Made by a program: the position numbers and the translations under genes. The notes beneath the pieces were generated by a model. The model made no database searches. It saw only the letters and a program-made list of their open reading frames with translations, and was not told where the DNA came from. DNA of 64,000 bases from Lamellibrachia satsuma (taxonomy: Eukaryota; Annelida; Polychaeta; Sabellida; Siboglinidae): positions 62,001-126,000 of the forward strand of contig BSQZ01000124.1 of assembly GCA_033239005.1 (NCBI GenBank). Reading direction: 5' to 3'. Shown here piece by piece: positions 23,998 to 43,490 of this stretch. Every line of letters begins with the position of its first letter. Within the stretch, counting starts at the first letter, position 1.

Positions 23998-25380
23998 AAG
24001 ATTTAACAAGATTTAACAAGATTGCCATCTCGAACAACAAGTTCCAGATGGCAAGTGGACAAGGAAGCCATTGGCTTATCGAGAGTCCAACAATTTTCTC
24101 ATATATGTGTAGCCCGCCCTTATCAGATATCTGTCAATTCTATTTTTAAACATATTCACACTACTAGCATTAACACAATCATTTGGCAGTTTGTTCCATT
24201 CATTTATCACCCTCTGTCAGAAAGAGTACTTTCTCATGTGCAACCTACACTGCTCTTTAACTAATGCTGCTTTGTGTCCTCTGGTTCTACTGCCTTCTTT
24301 AAGTTTGAAGAACATATTCCTATCAACATCCTCATAACCGTTCACTATTTTAAACACTTCTATTTGGTCTCCTCTTAGTCTCCTGGTCTCTAGTGTTGTC
24401 AAACCACATTGTAATAAGCGACTTTCGTAACTAAGGTCTCTTACTTCTGGAATCATTTTAGTTGCTCTTCGTTGTATTCTTTCTAGCTTATCTATGTCTT
24501 TTTTACGATATGGCCTCCATGCTTGAATACAATATTCCAAACTATTGCTTTGTACAGGGGTACAATTAGATGTTTCTCCTTATACGTGATAGTTCTCCTA
24601 ATTAGCCCTAGAATTTGATTTCCTTTCGAAGCAGCAATCCCACATTGCTCTGAAACTTTCATGTCAGCATTAAATGTTACTCCTAAATCCCTTTCTTGTG
24701 TGGTTCTACCTAGTACAGCAACCTCCATTTTATATTCCTCGTCCATATTTCCATGTCCTATGTGTATACATTTACACTTCCCAAAATTGAATAACATTTG
24801 CCATTTTTCTGACCATTTAACAAATGTTTCTAGATCATCCTGTAAACTTTGTTTATCTGTATCATTAGTAACCTTTCTGAATACTTTTGTGTCATCTGCA
24901 AATTTGAGTACTTTGCTAGATATGTCATCCTCCAAATCATTTATATATATTAAAAACAGTATAGGGCCTAATACTGATCCCTGTGGTACCCCACTCAAAA
25001 CAGATTTCCAGTTTGAAATCTCACCATCTACTATTACTCTCTGTCTTCTGTGTGTAAGCCACTTTTCTATTCAGTTGATTACATCATTGCCTATACCATG
25101 GGCTTTTAGTTTAAGTAACAATCTTTGATGTGGCACTTTATCGAGAGCTTTCTGAAAATCTAAGTAGACAACATCCACTGGTGACCCGTCATCTACCCAC
25201 TTTGTAATTTCTTCTGAAAAACATAAGATATTGGTTAGACATGACCTTGCTTTTAGGAATCCATGTTGAGATATATTTATTAATTTATGTTTTACAAGGA
25301 ATTCCACCATGTGGTCTCTAATTAATGTTTCGAGTAATGTACATACGACTGATGTTAAACTCACTGGTCTGTAATTTTCA
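23998..25380 (-). mobile_element. CR1-like LINE, 1.4-kb 3' copy
   Basis: It is 5'-truncated and on the minus strand. It contains RT motifs from NYRPVSLTSVVCTLLETLI through [52 protein letters not shown], the catalytic FADDTKVF and the C-terminal RRATKMIPEVRDLSYESRLL region. These fall in three frames with a few frameshifts. It ends at 24000 with the 3' terminal repeats TTAACAAGAT. The family is the same as the nearly complete copy at 50.5-54.8 kb. Confidence 0.9.
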
Positions 25381-25383
25381 TAC

Positions 25384-26335
25384 CACACCTGCCAGCCCCC
25401 GCAAGGCAGGTGACCGTCACTTCGCCGGTACATCCTCTTTCGCTGCACAATTGTTTACGTATTACGAGTGCGTGCTCAACGCGATACGGTTTAACAAGAT
25501 TTAACAAGATTTGCCATCCAAGCTAAATGCTCAGATGGCAAGTGGACAAAGAAGCCATTGGCTTATCGAGAGTCCAACAATGTTCATCTACTTATAACCC
25601 GCCCTCCTGAGATATGTGTCAACCTTGTTTTTAAACATATTCACGCTGCTAGCAGTTACGGTTGAGACGACAGTTAAGATCCGCGCTTAGACGCACTGCG
25701 AGCATATCAAGTTGAACGCGCAAACTTTCAAGACATGTTGTACAGTTTGGTATGGACACTGGCCATCTGTCACCGAGGTTAGTGTCAATTGCGTTTAAAA
25801 CCTATGATTCGGTCTACCTGACAGGGCACAGGTAACAAACAGCGTACGGCGAATATAATGGAAGCTCGACCCGACTGGTGCGTCTATGTAGGTTGTAGCG
25901 GTGACCCGGGGGGAGCACACCCAAATAATAATTGTTAATGAGTACGCGTCGCACTGATGGGTGTTTACCCTTTAAGAGACTTATTTCCAAATAACAAAGT
26001 GATATTTTTTAACACCCGCCTTATTGAAAGAGTACCACTTGTTGATATGTGCCATATTTGTGGGGTAAACTGGTCAGCGTTGAACGTATGGAATCGAAGC
26101 TAGGATCCAAGAACTTTGACGTTTACTACGTATTCACTCCTAATGCATTAGACAACAACGTTATCATTAACACACACGTATGCAATTAAAAACCGTCGCA
26201 GATACATCATAGCGATACCTGTTTGATTATATGGACCAAAACCAGACAAAAATTAGGCACAGGTGACAACAAAGGTTCGGATGGCCGTTACCGGGGCGGG
26301 GGGGGGCACACCCAAATAATGCATAGTTTAACGAC
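25384..26335 (-). repeat. Repeat X, copy 2 (inverted), split by a CR1 insertion
   Basis: Inverted copy of 20335-21130, beginning at the same CCCCCGCAAGG boundary and extending to the GGGTGTGCCCCCC region near 26300. A 165-bp CR1 fragment (25492-25656) interrupts it. Confidence 0.65.
25492..25656 (-). mobile_element. CR1-like LINE, 165-bp 3' stub with 7-bp target duplication
   Basis: Only the last 165 bp of the CR1 family. It is flanked by TACGGTT on both sides (25485-25491 and 25657-25663) inside repeat X. The 3' end carries two copies of the 10-bp terminal repeat. This is a clean, extremely 5'-truncated insertion. Confidence 0.8.
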
Positions 26336-26379
26336 ATCCAACAATTAAGGTTTAGCTTAGCCAATGAGCTAGCTTAAGC

Positions 26380-27275
26380 TTTGAAATACCTATTCCAGCA
26401 AGCTAATGATAATCGGACAATTCTAAACTAGTGGCGTCTAGGATTGGTCACGATAATTCATACGCGCGGTCTAAAATCTGACGCCTCCAATTACTGGCCC
26501 ATATCTATGACGCGCCTGTGTTGTAAAACCATGGAACATATTATCATTAGTCATATCGCTTAACATCAAAAACATCAAAACAATTGACATAATGTATTGA
26601 GCAACACGGATTCGGGGACTGTCTTTCCACTGTGACACAACTTATAAACTCAACTCATGACTGGTCAGAAGCACTCAATCAGAAAGGACAGACATAAGTA
26701 ATGTTATTTGATTTTCCCAAGCCTTTGATAAAGTCATCCATCTCCACATATCAGGCAAGTTAATCTATTATGACATCTCAAATAACATCCATGGTTGGAT
26801 TAACAGCTTCCTTTCCCAATGTAAACAATCAGTTTTAGCTAAGTGCACCCATTTTTCCTGGGCTACTACTACATCGGGTGTCCCCCAGGATTCTTCCAGG
26901 ATTTTTCCTGAGCTACTACTAAATTGGGTGTCCTCCAGGATTCTTCCAGGATTTTTCTTGGACTACTACTACATCGGGTGTCCTTCAGGATTCTTCCAGG
27001 ATTTTTCCTGGGCTACTACTAAATCGGATGTCCTCCAGGATTCTTCCAGGATTTTTCCTGGGCTACTACTACATCGGGTGTCCTCCAGGATTCTTCTCTT
27101 CATAAACGATATAAAAAATCATATACAGTCAATAGATACGCTCTTTGCGGATGATAGCAATCTCTACAGGACTATAGATAATTGACCAAGAGATCTTACA
27201 CAATGATTTAAAAACCCTTAATAAATTGTCTAAAAGTTGGCTAATGGATTTCAATGTGAAGAAATATGCAGTACT
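26380..27275 (+). mobile_element. LINE-2 copy 2, first part
   Basis: Plus-strand RT of the same family as 19183-20334, more decayed. Recognisable pieces are the region near DASNYWPISMTRLCCKTMEH, a palm segment at about 26700-26780, FINDIKNHIQS, the catalytic LFADDSNLYRTIDN, then KSWLMDFNVKKYAV, which runs into the foldback element. A 50-bp tandem repeat (26849-27095) interrupts the region before FINDIKNH. The ORF resumes at 40007. Confidence 0.85.
26849..27095. repeat. 50-bp tandem repeat inside LINE-2 RT
   Basis: About five copies of ATTTTTCCTGGGCTACTACT then ACATCGGGTGTCC(C/T)CCAGGA then TTCTTCCAGG. The repeated text encodes the SWATTTSGVPQ segment that normally precedes GSVLGP in this family, so an RT motif has been amplified. 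Confidence 0.9.
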
Positions 27276-28419
27276 AGTAGTACCTTATAGCTTTTCAATC
27301 CTCACTTTTATCACAACTTCATCCGGTTGCGCGCGCAGCCGGATGCGCAGCCAATCAGAGCGCCTCCTGAGCGTACATCAAAGAGCGCAGTGCCTTCTGG
27401 GTAACCTAAGCGCCCCCTAGCGACTGGAGCTAACCCTAACCGTCTAGAGCGCCCCCTGGCGACTGAATTAAATATTAATTTTAATTTTTTATTTAAAAAA
27501 AAATTATTATTTTTTTTTATTTATTATTTATTTTTATTTTTTTTTATTTTAATTTTAACTGTGCGCGCAGCCTCACAACCTTCTGGGTAGCCCGAGCACC
27601 CCCTGGTCCGTAACCCTATCCGTAACCCTAGAGTGTCCCCATTGGCAAGCCGTTACAACGAAGCAAAAAAAAGCTACGCAATATTGTCCACAAACGTTAG
27701 ACAGAGGACTCTGAAGTCTCTTGCTATTATCATTAACAGGGTCATTAATAACTGAGATCAAAGGACCTAACGAGGAGACGAGAAACTAACAAAACACGAT
27801 ATCGTACTATATTTTCTTTATATGTAAATATTTAAAAATAATGCGCTCTTACACTTTATCCATAACTCCTACAGTTTACCCATAATTCCTACAATTTACC
27901 CATAATTCTCCTATTGAATAAGAGTACAAGGACATTTTATTAAATATTTGAAAATAATTACACAATATCGTCCACAAACGTTAGACAGAGGACTCTAAAG
28001 TCTCTCGCCATACGCATATTTTCGTTATATTTCAATATTGTTAAATAGTGCGCTCTTACACTTTACCCATACCTCCTACAGTTTACCCATAATTCCTACA
28101 ATTTACCCATAATTCTCCTATTGAATAAGAGTACAAGGACATTTTATTAAATATTTGAAAATAATGACACAATATCGTCCACAAACGTTAGACAGAGGAC
28201 TCTAAAGTCTCTTGTCATACGCATATTTTCGTTATATGTCAATATTGTTAAATAGTGCGCTCTTACACTTTACCCATAACTCCTACAGTTTACCCATAAT
28301 TCCTACAATTTACCCATAATTCCTGCAATTTACCCATAATTCCTACAATTTACCCAGCACACATATGTAGTGAAGTGTGTTTGTTCGTTCACCCAGCTAT
28401 AAAAAGAACGGGACTTTAG

Positions 28420-35180
<6,761 letters not shown>

Positions 35181-35506
35181 CAGAATACAAAATCACACAA
35201 TTTCGCACAACTTCACACAACGTTGCACAACATTACACAACTTCACACAACGTCGCACAACTTCGCACAACTTCAGACAACTTCGCACAACTTCAAACAA
35301 CTTCAAACAACTTCTGGCGAACAAACTAACAAAATGACACCATCTCAGCATACATTTATTTATTTTATGATAATGTCTCCATCCTGCTTTGCTGTTTCTC
35401 ACCATCTCAGCATACATTTATTTATTTTATGACACTGTCTCCAGCCTGCCTTGCTTTTTCTCAGCATCTCAGAATATATTTCTGCACTTTATGACACTGT
35501 CTCTAG

Positions 35507-35543
35507 CGCTTCCGCTCCGACGACTGAGACAGAGCAAGGCAGG
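35507..35543. other. Spacer at the foldback centre
   Basis: 37 nt between CTCTAG and CTAGAG, the innermost complementary bases of the main stem. It contains GACTGAGACAGAGCAAGGCA, which resembles the sequence next to the stem and suggests a small rearrangement at the hairpin tip. Confidence 0.7.
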
Positions 35544-35829
35544 CTAGAGACAGTGTCATAAAGTGCAGAAATATATGCTGAGATGCTGAGAAAAAGCAAG
35601 GCAGGCTGGAGACAGTGTCATAAAATAAATAAATGTATGCTGAGATGGTGAGAAACAGCAAAGCAGGATGGAGACATTATCATAAAATAAATAAATGTAT
35701 GCTGAGATGGTGTCATTTTGTTAGTTTGTTCGCCAGAAGTTGTTTGAAGTTGTTTGAAGTTGTGCGAAGTTGTCTGAAGTTGTGCGAAGTTGTGCGAAGT
35801 TGTGCGACGTTGTGTGATTTTGTATTCTG

Positions 35830-38800
35830 AGGGTGTAGTGGCTATGTATTCCAGTTATGTACTGAGGTTGCAGCGACCATGTATTTCGAGCTGTGTCCTG
35901 GGTGAGCAGTAACTGTGTATTCTAATCGTGTACTGGAGATATAGTGACAATGCATTATAGCTGTATTTTATTTGTGTACTGTGGGTATAGTGACTATGTA
36001 ATAAAGTTGAGTACTGTGGGAACAGTTACTATGTATTCTAACTGTGTACTGTGGGTACAGTAACATTGTATACTAGGTGTGCACTGTGGGTACAGTGACT
36101 ATGTATGCTAGCTGAGTAATGTGGGTACAGTGACTATGAATTGTAGTGGGTTAATGTGGGTACAGTGATTATTATTATGTATTCTAGTTGTTTACTGTGG
36201 GTACAGTGAATATGTATTCTAGTTGTGTATTCTGGGTATAGTGACTATATATATATTCTAGCTGTGTACTGTGGGTACAATGTCTATGTATGCTAGCTGT
36301 GTACTGTGTGTACAGTGACTATGTATTCTAGCTGTGTACTTTGGGTACAGTGAATATGTATTATAGCTGTATACTCTGTGTACAGTGACTAAGTATTATA
36401 GCTGTGTAATGTGGGTACAGTAACTATGTATTCTAGCTGTGTACTCTGGGTACAGTGAATTTATATTCTAGTTGTGCACTGTGGGTACACTGACTATGTA
36501 TTCTAGTTTTGTACTCTGGGTACAGTGACTATGTAATTTAGCTGTGTACTCTGAATACAGTGATTATGTATTCTAGCTGTGTACTGTGGGTACAGTGACT
36601 ATATACTGTAGCTGTGTACTTTGGTTACTGTCACTATGTAATCTAGCCGTGTACTGTGGTACAGTGACTTTATATTCTAGCTGTGCACTGTGGGTACAGT
36701 GATTATGTATGCTAGCTGAGTAATGTGGGTACAGTTACTATGAATTGTAGTTGTGGACTGTGGGTACAGTGACTTTGTATTCTACATGTGTACTGAAGGT
36801 ACAGTGGCTATGTATTCTAGCTGTTTACTGTGGGTACCGTGATTATATATTCTAGCTTTGTACTATGGGTTGAGTTACTCTGTATTTTAGTTGTGTACTG
36901 TGGGTACAGTGACTATGAGTTGTAGCTGTATGTTGTGGGTACAGTGACTATGTATTCTAGCTGTGTACTCTGGGTACAGTGATCATGTATTCTAGCTGTG
37001 TAATGTGGGTACAGTGAATATGTTCTATAGCTGTGTTCTGTGTGTACAGTGACTAAGTATTATAGCTATATACTCTGGTTACAGTGACTATGTATTCTAG
37101 CTGTGTAATGTATGTACAGTGACTATGTATTGTAGTTGTGTACTGTGTGTACAGTGACTATGTACATTAGCTGTGTACTCTGGATACATTGACTATGTAT
37201 TCTAGATGTGTACTGTGGGTACAGTGACTATGTATTGTAGCTGTGTACTGTGGGTACAGTGACTATGCATTGTAGCCATGTACTGCGGGTACAGGACTAT
37301 GTACTGTAGCTGTGCACTGTGCATACATTGACAATGTATTCTAGTTGTGTACTGCGTGTACAGCGATTATACATTCTAGCTGTGTACTGTGGGTTAAGTG
37401 ACTATGTATTTTAGTTGTGTACTGTGGGTACAGTGAATATAAATTGTAGCTGTATACTATGGGTACAGTGACTATGTATTCTAGATGTGTTCTGTGGGTA
37501 GAGTGACTATGAACTGTAGCTGTGTACTGTGGGTACAGTAACTATGTATTATATCTTTGTACTGTGGGTACAGTGACTTTATATTCTAGATGTGCACTGC
37601 GGGTACAGTGACTATGCACGCTAACTGAGTAATGTGGGTACAGTGACTATGTATTGTAGCCATGTACTGTGGGTACAGGTCTATGTACTGTAGCTGTGCA
37701 CTGTGCATACATTGACTATGTATTCTAGTTGTGTACTGTGTGTCCAGTGATTATACATTCTAGCTGTGTACTGTGTGTTAAGTGACTATGTATTTTAGTT
37801 GTGTACTGTGGGTACAGGGAATATAAATTGTAGCTGTATACTATGGGTAGAGTGACTATGTATTCTAGTTGTGTACTGTTGGTACAGTGACTATGTACTG
37901 TAGCTGTGTACTGTGGGTACAGTAACTATGTATTATATATGTGTACTGTGGTACAGTGACTTTATATTCTAGCTGTGCACTGCGGGTACAGTGACTATGT
38001 ATGCTAGCTGAGTAATGTGGGTACAGTGACTATGAATTCTAGCTGTGTACTGTGTTTACAGTGACAATGTACTGTAGCTGTGTACTGTAGGTACAGTGAA
38101 TATGTACTTTAGCTGTGTACTCTGGATACAGTGACAATGTATTCTAGATGTGTACTGTGGGTACAGTGACTATGAATTGTAGCTGTGTACTGTGGGTACA
38201 GTAACTATTTATTCTAGCTATGCACTGTGGGTACAGTGAATATATACTGTAGCTGTGTTCTCTGGGACCCGTGGCAAAGTATTCTAGCCGTGTACTGTGG
38301 TTACTGTGATTATGTATTCTAGCTGTGTACAGTGGGTACAGTGAATATGTATTATAGCTGTGTACTGTGGGTACAGTGTCTATGTATTCTAGATGTGTAC
38401 TGTGAGTCCAGTGACTATGTTTTCTAGCTGTGTACTGTGGATACAGTGACTATGAATTTACTGTGATTATGTGTTCCAGCCGTGTAATGTGGTTACATTG
38501 ATTATGTTTTCTAGCCGTGTACTGTGGTTACTGTGATTATGTATTCTAGATGTGTACAGTGGGTACAGTGACTATGTATTCTAACTGTGTACTGTTTGTA
38601 TAGTGAATATGTATTCTAGCTGTGTACTGTGGGTACAGTTACTATGTATTCTAGCTGTGTACTGTGGGTACTGTGACTAGGCATTCTAACTGTGTTCTGT
38701 GGGTACATTGACTATGTACTTTAGCTGTGTACTCAGGATACAGTGACTATGTATTCTAGATGTGTTCTGTTGGTACAGTGACTATGTACTGTAGCTGTGT

Positions 38801-38850
38801 ATTGTGGGTACATCAACTAAGTATTCAAGCTCTGTACTGTGGGTACAGTG
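35830..38850. repeat. 35-bp satellite array, right arm (inverted)
   Basis: Reverse-complement counterpart of the left array, less than half as long (3.0 against 6.8 kb). It follows the left array unit by unit from the centre out to about 36410 (left 34600), then jumps to text matching left 32100. About 2.5 kb is therefore missing here or extra on the left. A further shortage of about 1.2 kb lies in the outer half. Confidence 0.9.
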
Positions 38851-40006
38851 ACTATTGAAACTAAAGTCCCGTTCTTTTTATAGCTGGGTGAACGAACAAA
38901 CACACTTCACTACATATGTGTGCTGGGTAAATTGTAGGAATTATGGGTAAATTGCAGGAATTATGGGTAAATTGTAGGAATTATGGGTAAACTGTAGGAG
39001 TTATGGGTAAAGTGTAAGAGCGCACTATTTAACAATATTGACATATAACGAAAATATGCGTATGACAAGAGACTTTAGAGTCCTCTGTATAACGTTTGTG
39101 GACGATATTGTGTCATTATTTTCAAATATTTAATAAAATGTCATTGTACTCTTATTCAATAGGAGAATTATGGGTAAATTGTAGGAAATATGGGTAAACT
39201 GTAGGAGGTATGGGTAAAGTGTAAGAGCGCACTATTTAACAATATTGAAATATAACGAAAATATGCGTATGGCGAGAGACTTTAGAGTCCTCTGTCTAAC
39301 GTTTGTGGACGATATTGTGTAATTATTTTCAAATATTTAATAAAATGTCCTTGTACTCTTATTCAATAGGAGAATTATGGGTAAATTGTAGGAATTATGG
39401 GTAAACTGTAGGAGTTATGGATAAAGTGTAAGAGCGCATTATTTTTAAATATTTACATATAAAGAAAATATAGTACGATATCGTGTTTTGTTAGTTTCTC
39501 GTCTCCTCGTTAGGTCCTTTGATCTCAGTTATTAATGACCCTGTTAATGATAATAGCAAGAGACTTCAGAGTCCTCTGTCTAACGTTTGTGGACAATATT
39601 GCGTAGCTTTTCTATTGCTTCGTTGTAACGGCTTGCCAATGGGGACACTCTAGGGTTACGGATAGGGTTACGGACCAGGGGGCGCTCGGGCTACCCAGAA
39701 GGTTGTGAGGCTGCGCGCACAGTTAAAATTAAAATAAAAAAAAATAATAAAAAATAATAAATAAAAAATATTAATAATTTTTTTTTTAAATAAAAAATTA
39801 AAATTAATATTTAATTCAGTCGCCAGGGGGCGCTCTAGACGGTTAGGGTTAGCTCCAGTCGCTAGGGGGCGCTTAGGTTACCCAGAAGGCACTGCGCTCT
39901 TTGATGTACGCTCAGGAGGCGCTCTGATTGGCTGCGCATCCGGCTGCGCGCGCAACCGGATGAAGTTGTGATAAAAGTGAGGATTGAAAAGCTATAAGGT
40001 ACTACT

Positions 40007-40370
40007 AGTACTCACCATCACGCCCAAAAATAATCCTAAACTTCATCAATATACAATGCAGGGAGAACCACTAAACACGGTCAAAAACCTGATTACTTAC
40101 GAGTCACCATATCACAATATTCTGGAATGATCAATGCTCGTAAATTATCATACACTTAGTCTCCTAAGGAGAACGCTATCACCCTGCCCACAACATGTCA
40201 AAGAAAAGGCTTACCCAACTCTTGTCCGTCCCCAAATTGAGCCAGCAAAGTAACATAACTTAACCGATTAGAACAAATACAACGAAACGCTGCCCGATTT
40301 TTTTTCTGAATACAGAAAAAGAAACCCATGTCGCTCCTCTCGTTATAGACTGGGAGCCCATAGCTTTTAT
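40007..40370 (+). mobile_element. LINE-2 copy 2, middle part
   Basis: It continues directly from 27275: LTITPKNNPKLHQYTMQGEP then LNTVKNLITYESPYHNIL, the beta-thumb region typical of this LINE group. CPQHVKEKAYPTLVRPQIEP and a decayed PIRTNTTKRCP segment follow. It stops at a second insertion near 40370. Confidence 0.85.
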
Positions 40371-42025
40371 TTATATAAACGACGCCAAAAGGTTTGACCC
40401 CATGGATTGAAGGGACCACCCCCGACATCCCAAAAATGCGTTGCTGCCGGGTCTGGGCTGGCGGGTAGCCCCTGATACCAGACGTCAAAAGGGGCAAAAA
40501 GTACATTTATTTATGAGAATGGTGCCAATGCTAAAAACAATGTCAAATGTTCCCATGCGGTTCCCTGACTATGGAATGAGTAATTGCAGCAATTTTAGGA
40601 GGGGTTCCCCCTGCCAGCAGCCCCCAAAGGGTTAGAAAAGGGTCAATCATTTAATGGAATAATACTATGGATAAAAACAGTGATTAATGGCGGCATCTTC
40701 GTACATGAACCCGTGATGCAAGTCAATAGTAAGTCAATATGTGCAGCAATGGCCAGGTATCGTTTGGTGAAGATGTGTTCCAGTCGCGGTGATCAAATCC
40801 CCTGGTACTCGGCAAGTACCTTTCACCATTGATCAGATTCGGAGCGATAGTTGCGTCGACCAGGGTATCATCATCGCCGACCAGGGTATCATCACACATT
40901 TATCATCATTTGACCTCATCAGGTCCAGCGGAAGAGTGGTACGGAGCTCCTAAAACATGGAGCATTCAGGGACGAGTTTCCCCGTTTCCTCATATAGAAA
41001 TGAAACAAGCCGCACTACTGGCCAATCATAGGACAGTATACACATCACATGGTGGTAAATGCGATGAAGACCAACAAAGGCGAAATACTGCAAACAGAAG
41101 TACCCAATTACCTAGAAGGTCGACTCGAGGAGGCCAACATCGTCACTCGACCCCCTGATTGCCTTCTTGAATTCATGGATTTGTGCGTTTGCTATGACAT
41201 GGTGGTATTAAAATATTTTCAAAATCAAACAACGCTGTGTTTCTGTAAAGACTCTTCTCATCGAGATCATCATTGATAAATCAGATTATGTACCTACGAT
41301 GACTAAAAAGGAAGCAATAACCCTTTGGAACTATGGGGTTTAGGTTGCTGGCGGGGATAAAACCTACATAAAAATCCTGGCATTGGTCATTCAGTACACA
41401 GGGAACCCAAATGGAACACGTGACACTGTTTTTAGCCTTGGCGTCATTTCCATAAATAAATGTCCCATTTTCTCACCCTTTAGGGTTGCTGGCAGGGGGA
41501 AGACCCCACCTAAAATTGCTGGAATTAGTCATTCCATACTCAGGGATCCCACGGGGACATTTAACACCGTTTTTATCCTTCGTATTCCATTAAATAAGCG
41601 TCATTCCATTAAATATGTGCCCCCTTTCTCACCTTTGGGGCCTGCTGACAAGAGGAACAGTTGTTGGCATTGGTCATTCCGTTCTCAGGAAACCCCATGG
41701 AAAGACTTGACACTGTTTTTAGTGTCGATGTCATTCCCGTAGATAAATGCCCCCTTTTTGCACTCTTTAATTATTAACTATAATAGCTTGCATTCGTCAT
41801 TCCATAATCAGGCAACCCTAATGGAACATTTGGCACTGTTTTTAGCCTTGGCATCATTCTCATAAATAAATGTACTTTTTTTGCCTATTTCGATGCCTGA
41901 TTTCGGGGGCAACCCACTATCCCAGACCAGGCAACTACGCATTTTTCCGGGGGGGGGTGGTGGTGGTGGTCCCTTCAGTCCATGGGTTAACACCTGTTGG
42001 CGTCGTTTACATAAATAAAAGCTCT
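40370..42025. mobile_element. Second insertion in LINE-2: 1.65-kb element with inverted ends
   Basis: The first 250 bp (GGGAGCCCATAGCTTTTATT then TATATAAACGACGCCAA...) are an inverted copy of the last 250 bp (...TTGGCGTCGTTTACATAAATAAAAGC then TCTGGGCTCCC). Inside are several diverged units of about 130 bp, marked by GACACTGTTTTTAGCCTTGG, CATAAATAAATG and GTTGCTGGC. LINE-2 text resumes right after it. No transposase frame; one open frame (40829-41158) has no recognisable domain. Confidence 0.65.
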
Positions 42026-42150
42026 GGGCTCCCGGTCACTCCATACGTCACTCGATCAAACAAGCATCAATGTTCTTTAACATGCCACACTCCAATAGAA
42101 TCGACCCTCCGCTAAAACACATCAACACAGTCACTCCGGCCATCAATGCT
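42026..42150 (+). mobile_element. LINE-2 copy 2, 3' end
   Basis: TCACTCGATCAAACAAGCAT and CCAATAGAATCGACC...CGCTAAAACACATCAACACA match the 3' end of LINE-2 copy 1 (reverse complement of 19183-19440). The 29-bp repeat of copy 1 is absent here. Confidence 0.85.
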
Positions 42151-42152
42151 CA

Positions 42153-42642
42153 TACACATTTAATAAGATTTAGCAAGATTGCCATCCAAGGCAAAAGCCC
42201 AGAGGGCAAGTGGACAAGGAAGCCATTTGCTTATCGAAAGTGTAATTTATTTTTATTGTATGTGTAACCTGCCCTCCTTAAATATGTGTCAACCTTGTTT
42301 TTAAACATATTCACTGTGCTAGCAGTTACACAATCTGAATATAATTTGTTCCATTCGTTTATTGTCCTCTTTGAGAACGTGTACTTCCTGATATCCAACC
42401 TATACTGATCCTTCACTAATGTTACCTCATGTCCTCTAGTTGTACTTTCTTGAGTGAGTGAGAACAACATATTTCTATCAATATTTTCATACCTATTTAG
42501 TATCTTAAAAACTTCACCTTGATCTCATACTAACAGTCTTGACTCTTGGGATGTTAAAACACATTCTTTCAGTCATTCTTCATAACTAAGATATCTCGAT
42601 TCTGGAATCATTTTAATTGATCTATCATGTATTCTTTCATGC

Positions 42643-42674
<32 letters not shown>

Positions 42675-42675
42675 G

Positions 42676-42721
<46 letters not shown>

Positions 42722-43490
42722 AATATATATACATATATATGTATGTATGTATATATATATATATATATGCGGCCTAACTATTGCGTTATGCAGAGGTATA
42801 ATTAGCTTTTTTCCTTATTGTTATATTTCTCCTAATCAACCAAAGAATTGTATTATCCTTTGAAGCTGCAACACCAAACTGATCTGAAACTTTCATATCA
42901 GCACTTATTGTAAATCCTAAGTCTTTTTCTATTACATTATTGCCTAGAACAGTATCTCCAATTTTATAGTTTACATCCAAGTTCCAGAGCCCTGTGTATA
43001 GGCATTTACATTTCCAAAAAATTACCAACATCTGCCATTTCTCAGACCATTTAACTAATTTGTCTAGATCGTTTTGTAAACGTTTTTATCAACATAATTG
43101 TTAACCCTTCTAAACACTTTTGTGTCATCCGCAAATTTCAGTACGTTGCTTGTTATATTATCATCCAAGTCATTGATATATATTAAAAATAATAAATGTC
43201 CTAATACTGATCTTTATGGTACCCCACTTAAAACTAATTTCCAGTTTGAAACCTACCCATCTACTACAACTCGCTGTCTTCTGTCAGTCAGCCATTGTTA
43301 TATCCAGTCGATTAGGCCATCCCCGATATATTAGGTACACTAAATGTCCTAATACTGATCCTTGTGCTACCCCACTCAAAACGAATGTCCAGTTTGAAAC
43401 CTGCCCATCTACTACAACTCGCTCTCTTCTGCCAGTCAGCCATTGTTCTAACCAGTCGATTAGGCCATCCCCGATACCATTGTTACATAA
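42153..43490 (-). mobile_element. CR1-like LINE 3' copy with internal RT duplication
   Basis: Minus-strand CR1 family member starting at its 3' terminal repeat next to the LINE-2 3' end. It reads STTRGHEVTLVKDQYRLDIR, FADD region text at about 43110-43140, and SGVAQGSVLGHLVYLIY. A (TA)n tract (42646-42770) has grown inside it. The RT segment around VLG.L and VVVDGQVSNW is present twice in tandem (about 43190-43330 and 43342-43480). Confidence 0.85.
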
